The translations under genes and the position numbers were made by a program. From contig NC_088100.1 in the NCBI RefSeq assembly GCF_036370855.1, positions 38,390,563-38,454,562 on the forward strand: a DNA stretch of 64,000 bases, read 5' to 3'. Source of the stretch: Dromaius novaehollandiae (lineage: Eukaryota > Chordata > Aves > Casuariiformes > Dromaiidae). Positions within the stretch are counted from its first letter, which is position 1; every line of letters starts with the position of its first letter. Of the stretch, positions 24,192 through 35,902 are shown piece after piece. A model generated the notes under the pieces. The model had not been told where the DNA came from. It was given only the letters and a program-made list of their open reading frames with translations, and made no database searches.

Positions 24192-27112
24192 AGGGCTCGC
24201 ACAAACAATTCTCCTGGCAGATCACAGTGGAGAGACTAAGCGCTGGTGGCAACAACAGTGAAAAGCTGGGAGTAGCATATTCTTCCAGATTTGGAAGATA
24301 ACATATGCTTCAAGCCTCAGACCAAAGTCTAATTCAATACAGATTTGTATTGCCACAAACACTATGGCTAGGGCTAAGTGTTATGGTTTTACTCTTAATA
24401 ACTACAGCTAATACAACTGTTTGGGTGCTTGCCATCAAGATGCCATATACATAGAATACACCCATACCTTGAAACAAGAATCACACAGAGTGATATAAAC
24501 ACATTTGTGTGAGACTACATGGAAAAAAACCCTTATTTAATAACACACTGGTACAACTACAGCAATAACGTGCACAAACATGTAGACAAGGCCTTAATCC
24601 TGCCTGATACATTTTATGCTGCTGTAAAAAAAAGACAGATGAAGGAGTGAAGGATTAAAGCATCTGCACGATGTTCAGGCCACAGCTCTATAAATACCCA
24701 TTTTCTGATAAACTCTGCTCAAGCTCTAGTGTTCCCGTGCCTGCTAAGGAGGGACAGAAGTCATCAATAGAATCTGCCTCCTGTGAGGCACACGAGCATT
24801 GTTCTGGTTCCTGCATCACCGTCAGAAACAGCTAGGTCTTATGGCCGCTACAGTTAACTTGTGGATCAGCAACTCTTGGCCATATTGACAACTGACTAAT
24901 AGCCACAGTGAAACTTGGAGACTGCCTGCCTATCCACACTGCACAGTTTACATATTGGTTTTCACCCAGAGGTTAGGGACCAAGTCCACTGAGATGAGAT
25001 GCACAAATACCTGTTCCAGAAAGATGTTTTGGCAACAGTGTGAATGAACAGTCGCAAAACAGATTGTTTTAGGTGAGCAGAGACTTGAAAGAACATTAAC
25101 TGCTATATTTGTGCTTGCCCCCACTGAATCCCCAGACCCATAAAAAGCAGCTGTCTCTGCCAGACTGAATGCTACCAAGCAGTTATTTACTATCACTATA
25201 CCTCTGAAGCTGCTCCGTGGGGAGTGAAAAGGCATTTGTAGATTCAAATTTGAGCGGAATAGGGCATATTCAATACTAGAAGAATAAGAGCAACACAGGA
25301 GTCGGGCATGCCCCCACCTTAGCAACGTGGGATTTACTTGCCTCAAGACAGCCTTCCAGCAGTCTGCAAACTCCCCAGATGGACTTTAGCTGCAGAGCTG
25401 CCCTCCATGCCACTGACGTTTTATTCTCTTTTTTCTACGTTCCAGGCTTGGCATGATTGCTGAAAATTATGACACTGCATTCCTGTTTCCCTTATGCCAC
25501 ACAGGTCATATAAGGAGACTTCGGTGCTCTAAAATCCCCTCCCCAGTCGATAATGGCAGCCACTTATCACAACCTATCAAAAAGTATTATTCCAGTTCTC
25601 CTCCCAGATAGGGAAGATTTCCCAACATGCTTTAAATGTCATGCAGTGAGAACTCTGGTTTTAAGTACGCACCAGAACATGAAAAAATTTTTTTTATGTA
25701 AGTACTCTTCCCTGGCATTCCTAGATGTAGAAGGACCACTCAGTGCTCATAGGAGCAGAAGTTCACACCACTAGGCTGTAAGTTTTAGATACTTACCTAC
25801 AGACGTAATTTGAAACAAAAATATCACTAGAGGAATAAGAGTCCCTGCAAAAGTTCACTAAAACAGTATTATAGATTGACTGAACGGATACAGTTGGACA
25901 AACCAAGTTTCAGATATTACATCAAACAAGAGGCCACAAAGTCTAGAGTCAGTATAAAAGCATTCATGACTATCTCTATTATGCTTGAATTCCAGTGGAG
26001 ATAGAAACTAAAATATTTCCAGTGCACTCTCAGAGCCAAACATGGCAGCACTGCACTGCACAGTACTATGCAGTCACGGTGATAATAAAGCCAACAGAAA
26101 CAGAGGTTGTGGGACTATGTTATCCCAGTGAGTTAAAACCTTGCAAAACTGGACTGAGTAGTAAGGGAATGTGGAATGGCAGCTTTGCAGTCTGACCCAC
26201 TAATCCCTATGGGGCTTGGATTTGGGGGTGGAGGAGAGAACATCTTGTGATAGACTCTTACCACATCAGCTCCATAAGAGCTGAAGGTGACCCTTTCACA
26301 TACGTATTTGCAAGAAATTTCCCATCTTCAAGAGAAGCATCTTCAAGCAGCTCTAAGGTCTTACGGGAAACATGGTTTTGGTCAGTGCCACACTACTACA
26401 GCAGCTCAGAGGAAAACAGGAAGCAGTGCAAGCTGGGGAAAACTTGGCTTCAGTAGACCAATCATCTAAACAGCCAAATTCCCAAATGCTTCCAGGGGAA
26501 GGCTGGGGAAGGGAAACTCCCCCCTGTACCGTATGAAGGGAACTGCAAATTTTTGGGTTTTCCAGTCTTCACTACACAAAGAAACTGGTTACGAATATGT
26601 CATCCTGAATAATTATTTTCTTCTTCTGTCCAAGCTGGGAAAAAAAGTAAAATATAACCTAAAAAAAACAAGCAGAAAGGGAATTAGATTCCTTATATTT
26701 AATTGCCAGTAGAAATAATTGTAACCAAGGCAAGGATTCATTTTTTAAATACGATTTCTCAAACTGATGATGCCACTTCAGAATTTAAAAAAATAAACCC
26801 ATCTATAAAACAGCATGCATTCTTTCACCTAATCGCTCCTAAAAGTTTTAATTTCTCATAAAAATGAAGCTGCGTTTGAAATGTGACACAGACAAAAAGA
26901 TCCCTCCGAAGTCCCAGGCTGTATATATGCACTGCAGGCATCTTTCTCCTAACGTAACAGTTGCATGCTGAAGCTTGACCAAGCTTGAGGGGGAAACCTA
27001 TAGGCAGCTGCAAGGACAGGAGAAAATTAATCTCTGGACATTTTTATTTTGTATGAAGACAACGAATTGTCTTGTTAAATTAAGGAGTTCTTGATGTGGA
27101 AGAAGAAAGATT
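24192..27112. other. Single-copy stretch with no gene recognised
   Basis: A 132-codon minus-strand frame (24948-25346) and several plus-strand frames near 25553-26469 overlap one another, and none shows a recognisable domain. No mobile element was recognised. Confidence 0.55.
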
Positions 27113-27122
27113 GGGGGGGGGG
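27113..27122. repeat. G10 run
   Basis: Ten G in a row followed by 'tgagttgg'. Simple sequence. Confidence 0.9.
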
Positions 27123-29717
27123 TGAGTTGGAGAATACTGTTAGTCTTTCGTTTCTTTAAACCCAGATAAAAGAAGCCCCAAAACTTCATGGTTTTATTTT
27201 ATCTTTTGCCAAGCCTTACTCATTAGCATATATGAGTTTTCTTTCCACTGCAGACATTATTTCTCACGGTACACATCATGAAGACAGGCACAGAAACAGC
27301 AGTGTTATTTATCTTTGTTAGACTGAAATACAGTTTCTCTCTTGAATGCAAACCACAGTGCAGGTTGGAAACTGGTACCAGTGTTGCACTGTAATTACTG
27401 ATTTGAATCCAACTGTGATATGAAACCCACAGAATTTAGGAGTTTCTAACTCAACACCAGACGATGTTTGGTTTATACTCCGGTAATGGCCATGACGAAC
27501 TTCAGCCTTAGCTAACCAGGCAATCTTAGCAGCACATATTCTTCTGCATCAAGTGGTTCTACACTGCTGTAGATATTTGTTTGAGCACATGCACGTATAG
27601 GCAGTTGAGAGACAGACATTAACCTAAAACGAACAAGACACTGCAGCTGTTACCCAAAATTTACAGCATGTTAGCTATCCCAAGGTAACTGTCTGCTCTC
27701 ATCCTATAGTAAATACAAGAAAGCTCATCACTTCAGAGCAAGTCAAGATAAACCATTTACCAAGAAGTCAGAACGTTATGCGCTTACTCCAGAGTATCAG
27801 ATGAACTGCGGACCCACACACGGCTTCTTGAGAACTTATTCATGTAGTCACATCCTAAAGCTAGAGATACAAGAACAGATTAATCCTTGGCAAGTCAAAC
27901 TGGAACCTATCTTAAAACTCAACTCTTCAAAATGTTTGAGCCCCACCAAAAGGTGTTGCCCAAGGTTAAATCGGAGAAGACTGTGTTTGCCATCCTTTCA
28001 GAGACCTGCATGCCAATGCACAGCTTAGCCATTTCACACTTGCAACTGCGCAGCTTGCTGCCACAGCATGATTTGCTCCAGGCCAATTTCTTAAAAGTCA
28101 TTTCAGTATAAGGCTCTGCTGTGTTTTCTCAGTTCCAGTATAACTACATTTCTTTGCACTCTTGAGAATCTGTTTGAACTGACCAGTATCGTCAATACCA
28201 AAGCACAGCCTTATCTCCCATAGAAAGGTGAATGGAGTGGCACACTGCTTCTCCTGTAGTACAGGAGCTCCAGAAACTACAGCCTTGACAGTATTTAAGC
28301 AATGGGCAAAAGAACAAAAAAGCCCTGAACAAGGCACTGCACATAGTCTCTTTCAAAAGAAAAGCCTAAATAAAGGGATTCATGGATACATTTTGGTGAC
28401 CATGGACCAAATAAGCTGTACCTACTTCTAGAGGGACTAAACAGAGCCAAACGGAGCCAACACAATTTCTACATTACCAGTAAGAAAATAATACTTTCTA
28501 TGATAGATATTCCACATAATTTGAAATCACTGTTTTCTTGGTTAGTATGTTAGTATTGCTAGACTTTGAATCTATTAATGTTATTTTTGCTTGGAAGGCA
28601 TCAGTTAAAATACAACTTGTAAAATATAAAGAAATACTAGTGATCCATGAGCTCTAAAAACATCTACAGTGTCTTCAGTCACATGGGTTAAGAATATGGC
28701 ACTGTGACTGCTGTCTCTTCAAAAGCCAAAATGAATAACTTAATGGTATACATATCAGGCATGGAAACCTTAGGCCTGAAAGACAGTATCATCAAATCAC
28801 CTCTCTCAAAAGTAAGGTGATAGGGTATGGTGCATGTCAGGTGTGAGATCAGAGGAAATCAGCTCATGTTGGATTTGCTTCTTTCCTGACAAAATGTGTG
28901 TTTACAGAGCTGTGTGCTGTTACGTTCATGTGTATGGTTATTGCTCTAAACTAGATGCCATTTGGTGCTATCCTCTGCACATCATTCACAAAGTGTCCTC
29001 TCTCAACAAAATACACTGTTATTGTATTCCAACCCTGTTATGCCTTAAAGAGAGTGAAGCATTCACAAAAGTGAAAGAGAAGCATCACTTTTAGTTCCTT
29101 CCTACACAACACAATGCTCAGCTGGATTCTAGGCTGCCTTTTTCTCCTTCCTTCCTCTCCTTGTTCTCTCCCTTTCAGCCCTGAAGTATTGTAACAAACC
29201 ATTTAAAACAGGAAGGAGACTTTCAAGTGCTGCATCATCCAAACCAGAGAAATGAATAATGCAATCTTCTTTTTCCTGCTCAAATCTTTCACCATAAACT
29301 AAGATTTGCTCTTTTATTCCCTAATATTGAATCATTCACCCCATTAACTCAAGTTTTCCCTTTCTCCTCCCAAACTTCCTATTTCTAACTCCTGCCCTAA
29401 CGTTGTTCTCCTCACACCAACCCAGTCCTCTCCCCTAGACCCACACAATTAATGCTCCTTCAGTCAGGATCTACCTCCAACCTCTGCTATGGCTCGAATA
29501 CTGTATTACAGTACTTACTACAGTAGCAAACTCAGTCCCCATGCAGACTTGAGCAAACTGTTTCCTTGGGAAAATAGAGAGCACTAAAAAAAATTATTTA
29601 ATTATTTGCAACCAGTTCCAGCAGGTAAGATCTGCAAGACAGAATCACCTTCAGGGTCTGGCTGAAGAAGCCTGTTTCTTGTTGGTGCTTCCTGTCTTTC
29701 TTTTCTCCCTGTGCCGT
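27123..29717. other. AT-rich single-copy stretch with a pyrimidine-rich part
   Basis: No gene recognised. About 29130-29190 and 29290-29455 are strongly pyrimidine-rich on the plus strand (many CT, CTCC and TTCC words). This resembles splice polypyrimidine tracts, but no paired exon was found. Confidence 0.55.
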
Positions 29718-29740
29718 CCCCCCACCCCCATCCCATCCCC
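29718..29740 (-). promoter_or_regulatory. G-quadruplex motif
   Basis: On the minus strand four G runs (4, 3, 5 and 6 G) are separated by loops of 2, 2 and 1 bases. This fits the standard G3+ N1-7 quadruplex pattern with very short loops, which are the stable kind. No transcript or promoter is recognised next to it. Confidence 0.75.
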
Positions 29741-32700
29741 AGTAGGAGAACAGCAGCAAACTAAAATCATTTTTATTTTAGAAGTAGTAAGGCAGAAAGC
29801 TGAGGAGAACAAGGAACTGCACTAGAAACATAGGGAGAAAGGAAGAGAAAGCAGGATCTCTTGCTAAAAACTGGAGAGTAGACAACTATTCACACTAAAT
29901 ACGGATATGCGAGTGGTACAGTGCATTATCAAGGTACCAAGCAAGTATCAACTAAAAATCTGATCTGGGTTTCCTCATGCTCTCCCCGCAGCCTTCAGTA
30001 TAATTGCAATACAGTTATCAGCAAGATACAGCATTAGCAAGACAGCAGAGACATTAGATATTAATGTTGCAGGTCAATGCATTTTTGTATTTTGATTTAA
30101 TGAAAATCTTTCTGACTCTCTTCATCCAACCTCAGCAACTTGCAAGGGTCTGCTTGAGGACACTGGTAAGAACCTTCTCATCTCTTACCAAGATGCTATA
30201 GAAAACCCAGAGGATGGATAACACAGATGTGATAGGCAATGGAGTAGCACCAGAGATCATCTGTTCTGTCTTCAAACTGTCACTAAAGAAAAGTTCTAAT
30301 AAAAAGTGTTGTGGTAAAGTGCTTTAAAAATGAAGAGGCAACAAGGAAACAAGCAACTACTTCTGGTTGAAAGAAGTTCCAGTTTGTTTCTGCTTCAGTC
30401 TTCAAAACGTGTTTCATTTATACCCAAAAGTTTGCCAAAAAACAAAAACCAAACCAAAATAATGGTCTATTATCCTTCTCTCCTGCAAAGTTTTAGCCTT
30501 AGTGATGACAAAGAAACCAGTACACAGAGGCGAACAGTTTGCAAGAATATCCCTCAGCAAACGCTACACGAACACACTTGGAGGTAATGATGAAACTGCC
30601 TACCCCATACACAGTACAGCCACAGGGTGAGAAATGGCCACAGCGGGAGAATGAGCACATTGGTTTCTGAATATACCAAAACTAAATGCTACTTGAAAAA
30701 CCATTTAAAACACCCAAAGAAGTGGGGAGGGGGCACAAGAGGCATGACACAGAACAGATGCATTAGCAGAAAAAAGATCTGCAGGGATGAATATAAATAA
30801 CCGACTTTTTTTAATGAGAGGTGTTTGGTTGGGTACTCACATTTACATGGAATGAATAAGGTCCAAACAGCAAATCTACTGTGAGTCAAAAGAAAGGCAG
30901 AGCAGATTAAAGGAGAAAGTGACACTATTAGCAAGTACTTTGATACCAGACAGTTTGAACAGGTGTCTTCACTAAGTTATCTTTTGAAAACTTTCCAGAA
31001 AAAGCAAGTTTGGAAAATATAACTGCTTAAATTCTCTCTTTGCTTCCTGGCAGTTAAAACTGGAATGAGAATATGCACCTCCCTGCAGAGGTATGAGGAT
31101 TCATTAGTTTGTGTATATAAAGGCGTATATGAGCATCAAGTACTATTTTATTTTTAACACCTTATTGGGACTACTGCATTCCTACGCTAGAGTTCAGCTT
31201 TTGGCAAGAGATTAGGATAGAGTTAAGGTGGCAACAGGTGTTTGGAAGATGATATGGCAGCAATAAAAGCACTAACCAAGAAGAGGAAGGGAAAAATAAT
31301 TTAAATATGGCACTTATTTGTACCCTGTGAAATACAGAGAGAGACCCAAAAGAAAATACAAAATCATTTTTCAATTAGCTAAGGGTGATTCAGGAAAATG
31401 TCTGTGCCCACTGTGATCAGTTCATACGAAGACAAAGTCTGAGCAGGGTTGCCCCTTGGTCTAAGGTGAAAAGGACAGACCACCGATAAACAACAATTTC
31501 ACTGTTTAATGGTGGTTGGGTAATAAAGCATTTTCAAAATGTCAAAATGGTTTAGGAGTTTAAGACCCCTGACAGTGAGATTTGGGCTCCTAAGTTATAT
31601 CAGGTATTTCTACAGTGTGGATCTAGCCATTAAGACCCCACTAAAGCCATACTGGGTCAAAATGATTTCTCTTTCTAGTAGGGATCTAGCACAATCCTTG
31701 TCCAGCTTCAGTCAAAAGAAAAACTGAAACCATCCATTCCAAGGATCGAACTCAGGAAAACAGATGTTTTCCTGGCAAACAGAGGACTTAACTGACTTTG
31801 AAGCTTCATAATAAAATACAATATTCACCTTTTTTAGAATATTTTTCCCTCAACAATGACTAAGAGTAAGATAATTTAAAAAAAAAGCTTTCAAGTGTTT
31901 TAAACAGCAGACTATGCTCAAACCTCAACCCCACATGTTAAATCTGTTCTAATTAAGATGTACCAATAATTTCATCCAGTAGTAAAAGCAAATTAAGCAA
32001 CGATTTTAAAAAGCAAAGATTTATGGTGGGAAGGTGTTGCAGGATTATGGTGTCTATTATTACTTTGTTTATTGCCAAACCCCATGACTGTTTCTTGTAA
32101 GAGTAGAATATAATGTATATAATCAATACATTTTAACTGATGAGATTTAGGCAGGCCTTTCTACATCTGCAGCATGGGTCCTCAGCTGTGGGAACCCACA
32201 GGCTTATTGACTCTCAAGTCAGAACTTTGAATGAGAGTATCAGAAGAATCTAAAATGGTTGTCTAGACTATATTAAAGTCCCTTGTGTCTTTCACTATTA
32301 AAAAGCTTTCCCGTAGCCTGCAGAACAATTGACTGAAGAATCTAGTAATATAATTTCTAGATGCTAGACGTTTATGTTGCTGGTATTAAATGATTTGTGC
32401 ATTTTAAGCAGGCTTAACTAATTATCTCTGACTTCAATATGTTTAAGGTGCATCCTTTCTAGGTACTTTTTGTTAGTAGTCACCCATGAGAAAACAAGTC
32501 TATTACATTAGCAAGACAGTAAGGAAGGTCTTAAAATGACAGACGACGTGCATTCTGTCTTTGAAGAGAAAACCAAAAAACCAATTTCAACCTAAGACAA
32601 ATTCAAAAGTCCTTTAGGTTCTAATGATTTTAGCAAAAATAACACAGTTACTCAAAAGCTGAACTTGACCTTGTATCATTTGAACAGCTCTAAACAGCTC

Positions 32701-32837
32701 CATTTAACTCAATTGTCCATAAGAGCCAATTATTCCTGTGACAAAGTGCTTATGGGACTCAAATCTAGATTCATAAATGGGTTGTGAATTCCTGTATCTG
32801 ATAGGCATCACACAATGTAAATACTTACTCTTTATCA
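29741..32837. other. AT-rich single-copy stretch
   Basis: No gene recognised; short open frames on both strands and no clear repeat. Confidence 0.6.
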
Positions 32838-33052
32838 GGATAGAACTGGACAGTTTTGATGAATGCATCAGAATGAATGCTCATTTCTGAAGCCCTTGAA
32901 AGAACCCGGACTGGCCTTCCAAAAGGCGGGATTGGGGCAAGGAACCTAAGGGATTTTAAGATGGAGCTTGATTAATTTATGATATCTGACATGTTATCTG
33001 CAATACCAGGAGACTAAACCTGATGACACACAAGTTCTGCACAGTCCTAACT
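32838..33052 (+). mobile_element. Old CR1-family LINE 3'-end fossil
   Basis: Ordered matches by eye to the 3' untranslated end of the old amniote CR1 type: 'gactggccttccaaaaggcg', 'gcaaggaacctaaggg', 'ttttaagatggagcttgatt' with 'aatttatga', and finally 'aggagactaaacctgatgac' with 'gcacagtcctaac'. The last pair stands where the family has 'ggagactggacttgatgacc...ccagtccta'. Strongly diverged and with internal deletions, so the left end is approximate. It is the same broad type as the fossil at 10880-11605 and unlike the younger copies at 22065 and 34213. Confidence 0.65.
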
Positions 33053-33264
33053 GCAAACCACACTGATTACTGCAAACCTCTGGAGTAAAAACTGTTCACG
33101 AAATCTCGGGCAGGCATCTGAGAGCAGAGAACCCAGAGCAGGGGGGATGCTGAAGACCTTTCTGAAGAAGTCTTTCCATCGGGTTCATGTGCCAGCCTAA
33201 TAACACAGCAGCAACAGGCGGAAATGTTAATGTTCTGGAAACAGAGCGTTATGGAAATTAGGCT

Positions 33265-33960
33265 TGTCAGCCACCATAACAGGGCCCGACCCTAGGTTCC
33301 CGCAGAAAAGGTCAGAGCCAAATCAAAGCAAATTAAATAATTAAATTTTAGTTACACGCGTGCAGTAATTACAGCTCGAGTTGGGTGCCTCCTATGAGGG
33401 ACCCCAAACAAAGAAATCCCTGGGCAATTATAGCTTTTTCAAATTAAGTTTCCCACCCCTCATGCGGTAGTTCACACCAATAGTAATTTTTAGGTCTGGG
33501 ATCTCCTGCTCCTTATTGGGTCTCATCGTTGTTCCTAGGCAGGCTGTTTTTCTCCCTTATCTTTACTGTTGCAGTTTCTGCTGAGGATTGTACTTTTGTT
33601 TCTTGTTGGGTCTTACTGTTGTCTCTCAAGGTCCTGAGGAGGAGGAGGAGGTGATTCTAAATCATAACAATTAACACTGCCCCAGCAGTGAGCTGAGGCT
33701 TTGTCCCTCAAGGTCCTAATGCCCTGCACTGGTTTTATTTCAAAGCCTTGCCATCCTCCCTTTCGAAGTGTGAAACGCAGGAATGCAGACTGCTTGTAAC
33801 TTCCTTATCTTCCCAGCTTGAACCAGCTCTGAGGTCCTTTTCTTACTGGACTAAGTAAAAGTTCATTATTTTATCTAAGTGCAGCCTAAGGCTTCAGCAA
33901 ATTCAGCTACTGTGCTAAGCGGCTACCTCTAGACAGTTTCAGTTCGCTATTCTTTAACAC
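33265..33960. mobile_element. Possible worn LTR / ERV-like block, or conserved non-coding element
   Basis: The composition differs from its flanks. The block holds an ordered series of distinctive words: 'aacagggcccgaccctagg', 'ttacacgcgtgcagtaatta', 'gagggaccccaaacaaag' and 'ttatagctttttcaaatta'. It also has an internal imperfect duplication ('attgggtctcatcgttgttc' and 'gttgggtcttactgttgtct') and a short GGA run. To me this resembles a solitary bird retroviral-type LTR, but I cannot name the family. I see no matching target-site duplication, primer-binding site or viral coding frame, and no proviral genes lie beside it. The cluster of AATTA words at its left end fits a conserved enhancer equally well. 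Boundaries are approximate. Confidence 0.35.
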
Positions 33961-34212
33961 AGAGGTAAGAATGAACTCTCTCTCTCTGCCACAGGGACAG
34001 TAACTTCCACTGTAGGGGCAGGACTGACTCTTTGGGACAATGATCTTTTCACATACCCTGGCATGAATCAGAAGATTCTGAGTCTCAGAACCTTGACATC
34101 CATCCTCTCAATAAATCACTGCTATCAAAAAGAGGAAAAGAAACATAGAGGGAAAGAAAGCTTAGGCATTTTATAATTCAAAAACAGAACCCTCACGCTA
34201 AGCAGAGCCCTT
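33961..34212. other. Short single-copy spacer
   Basis: Between the LTR-like block and the CR1 copy. It contains 'gaggtaagaatg', which looks like a splice donor, and a CT-rich piece ('ctctctctct'). No exon can be supported. Confidence 0.45.
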
Positions 34213-34656
34213 TTTCCCAAGTCCAGCAAAGGGCTATTAAGATGATTAAGGCAATGGAGAATCTCTCATATGAGCAAAGGCTTAGGGAGCTGGGACTGTT
34301 TAGCCTGGAGAAGAGGGGGGATCTTATCAAAGTGTATAAGTATCTGAAGGGAGGGCATAGAGAAGATGGGGCCAGACTCTTTTCAGTGGTGCCCAGCGAT
34401 AGGACGAGAGGCAACAGGCACAAACTGAAACACAGGAGGTTCTGTCTGAACATAAGGAAAAGCTTCTTTACTGTGAGGGTGACAGAGCAGTGGAACAGGT
34501 TTCCCAGAGAGGCTGTGGAATCTCCGCCCCTGGAGATACTCAAACACTGTCTAGATAGGGTCCTGGTCAACGTGCTCCAAGTGACCCTGCTTGAGCAGGG
34601 GGGTTGGTCTAGATGATCTCCAGAGGTCCCTTCCATCCTTAACCATTCTGCGATAC
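34213..34656 (+). mobile_element. CR1 LINE, 5'-truncated, best preserved copy
   Basis: The insertion begins inside the ORF2 C-terminal coding part ('agtccagcaaagggctatta') and runs to the bird CR1 3' signature 'gatctccagaggtcccttcc', ending in 'ccattctgcgatac', a remnant of the ATTCTGTGAT-like terminal repeats. The ORF2 frame stays open from the truncation point to its normal stop codon, so this is the youngest copy in the window. It lacks the whole 5' part (ORF1, endonuclease and most of the reverse transcriptase) and cannot move by itself. Confidence 0.96.
34242..34616 (+). pseudogene. C-terminal fragment of CR1 ORF2 (reverse-transcriptase polyprotein)
   Basis: An open frame of 124 codons inside the CR1 copy. 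It encodes the region after the reverse-transcriptase core of the ORF2 protein, with the conserved words RLRELGLFSLEK, VYKYLKGG, DRTRGN, FFTVRVTEQWN, FPREAVESPPLEIL and the terminal LLEQGGWSR before TGA. The TGA lies just before 'tctccagaggtccc', where CR1 ORF2 normally stops. The frame is also open upstream of the ATG through 'QQRAIK', so the ATG is internal and not a real start. In a full element the ORF2 protein nicks target DNA and reverse-transcribes the CR1 RNA; this piece has no catalytic domain. It is a dead 5'-truncated fragment, although no stop has yet formed in it. Confidence 0.9.
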
Positions 34657-35814
34657 CTTCCCAAAGGAAACGTCAAAGACTACAAAGACCATAACAGCCC
34701 TTGCTGATGTACTTGGTCCTACACAGAAGGCAGCATTTCTTTGGAGGCAGTTTAAGCAATGAGCATATGCTCTTGCAAACTTCCTCCCTTGCTGTACTGG
34801 CACAACTGTTTGCACAGCTGCACAGTGAACTGGATCGTGCAGAAGAAGGAGAAGGAAGAGAGAAAGGACAAAATGACATGAGCAAGAGGCCAGGGGAGAT
34901 GGAAGGGCTGCGTTAAACCAGATTAAATAGTTTGCTGCTGAATGTAAAACTACTGCCCTAGGTATAACAGCAACTGGAGCTACTGTAAAGCAATTAAAGT
35001 ACTCAAAATAAAGCTACAGGCAATGTCATGTGAATGAACACTGGATGGACACGGTATTAAAATGTCTGGAAATACACCCTGAAGCAGCATGCCCTGTAGA
35101 CAGCTTTTCATGTCATTCAGCCTTATCCTAGTAAGTCACTTAAGCAATATGGAAGGCAGCTTTCTCTTACGTCATATTCTACTACTTTGGGATGTTACTT
35201 TCACGTTTGATTTATCATGGAAAATATAGGCAAGTCATCCCATCTGGACTCCTTGATCTCCAAATAATGCTGCCTGGAATACCCCCAGGCGTTTGCTCTC
35301 TCCAAAGATCTCCACAAGTCCTTCTAAACTGTGAAAAAGGGTCCACGTACTTTGCAATGCAAAATGTAAGATGACAAGCATTTACATACATTTATTCAAT
35401 AACACCAAACCCATATCCCCAAAAAACCCTCCAAGAGAGCGTTTGGATTTATCAAGTTGAGCACAAGCCCATCTATTCTGCTGTAACTCTTATTTGTCTA
35501 GTTCATTTCAAATAAGAAAGCTCTGAAACAAGGGGTTGTGTGTCCAGCATTTACCAGAACAGATATTTATTGAGACCTCTATCACACTGCAAGTAAAAAA
35601 GAAATTATTGTTAGTAATAGACATCTCCCTCCACAGACACATTATGTTGCTCACAAGCAACCTACTCCACTAGTATTTGTTTTCTACAGTCTCTTCTTTC
35701 TGTCCAACTTTTGCCATGCTTTGATTTAAATTAGAAAATAATCTCCTTGGATCATGTACCACACTTCTAATTTTTCAGCCAAGTGCTATGCACAACTTTT
35801 GTCTATAATAATAA
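34657..35814. other. Single-copy stretch with no gene recognised
   Basis: The 71-codon plus-strand frame at 34701-34916 ends in a purine-rich, Glu/Arg/Lys-rich segment and is paired with an equally long minus-strand frame. It is probably a composition effect. Confidence 0.55.
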
Positions 35815-35902
35815 CAGATTGCCCAAGGACACACAATGAGTCATGGAAAGAGTCAGGATTTGCTGGCTCTTAATCCTATGCTCGGACTAGACCTCTCATG
35901 TT
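35815..35902 (+). repeat. MIR/CORE-SINE-like fragment
   Basis: This is the clearest MIR-like piece in the window. 'gattgcccaaggacacacaa', 'tgagtcatggaaagagtc', 'aggatttgctggctcttaat' and 'cctatgctcggactagacc' follow the MIR order 'ttgcccaaggtcacacagc', 'agtcagtggcagagc', 'aggatttgaaccc...ctcttgac', 'ctgtgctctaaccactagacc' at the right spacing. It is old and diverged. Confidence 0.6.

Noticed and set aside
33265..33960. A full endogenous retrovirus
   Set aside because: No gag, pol or env-like frames and no second LTR within the window. At most a solitary worn LTR.
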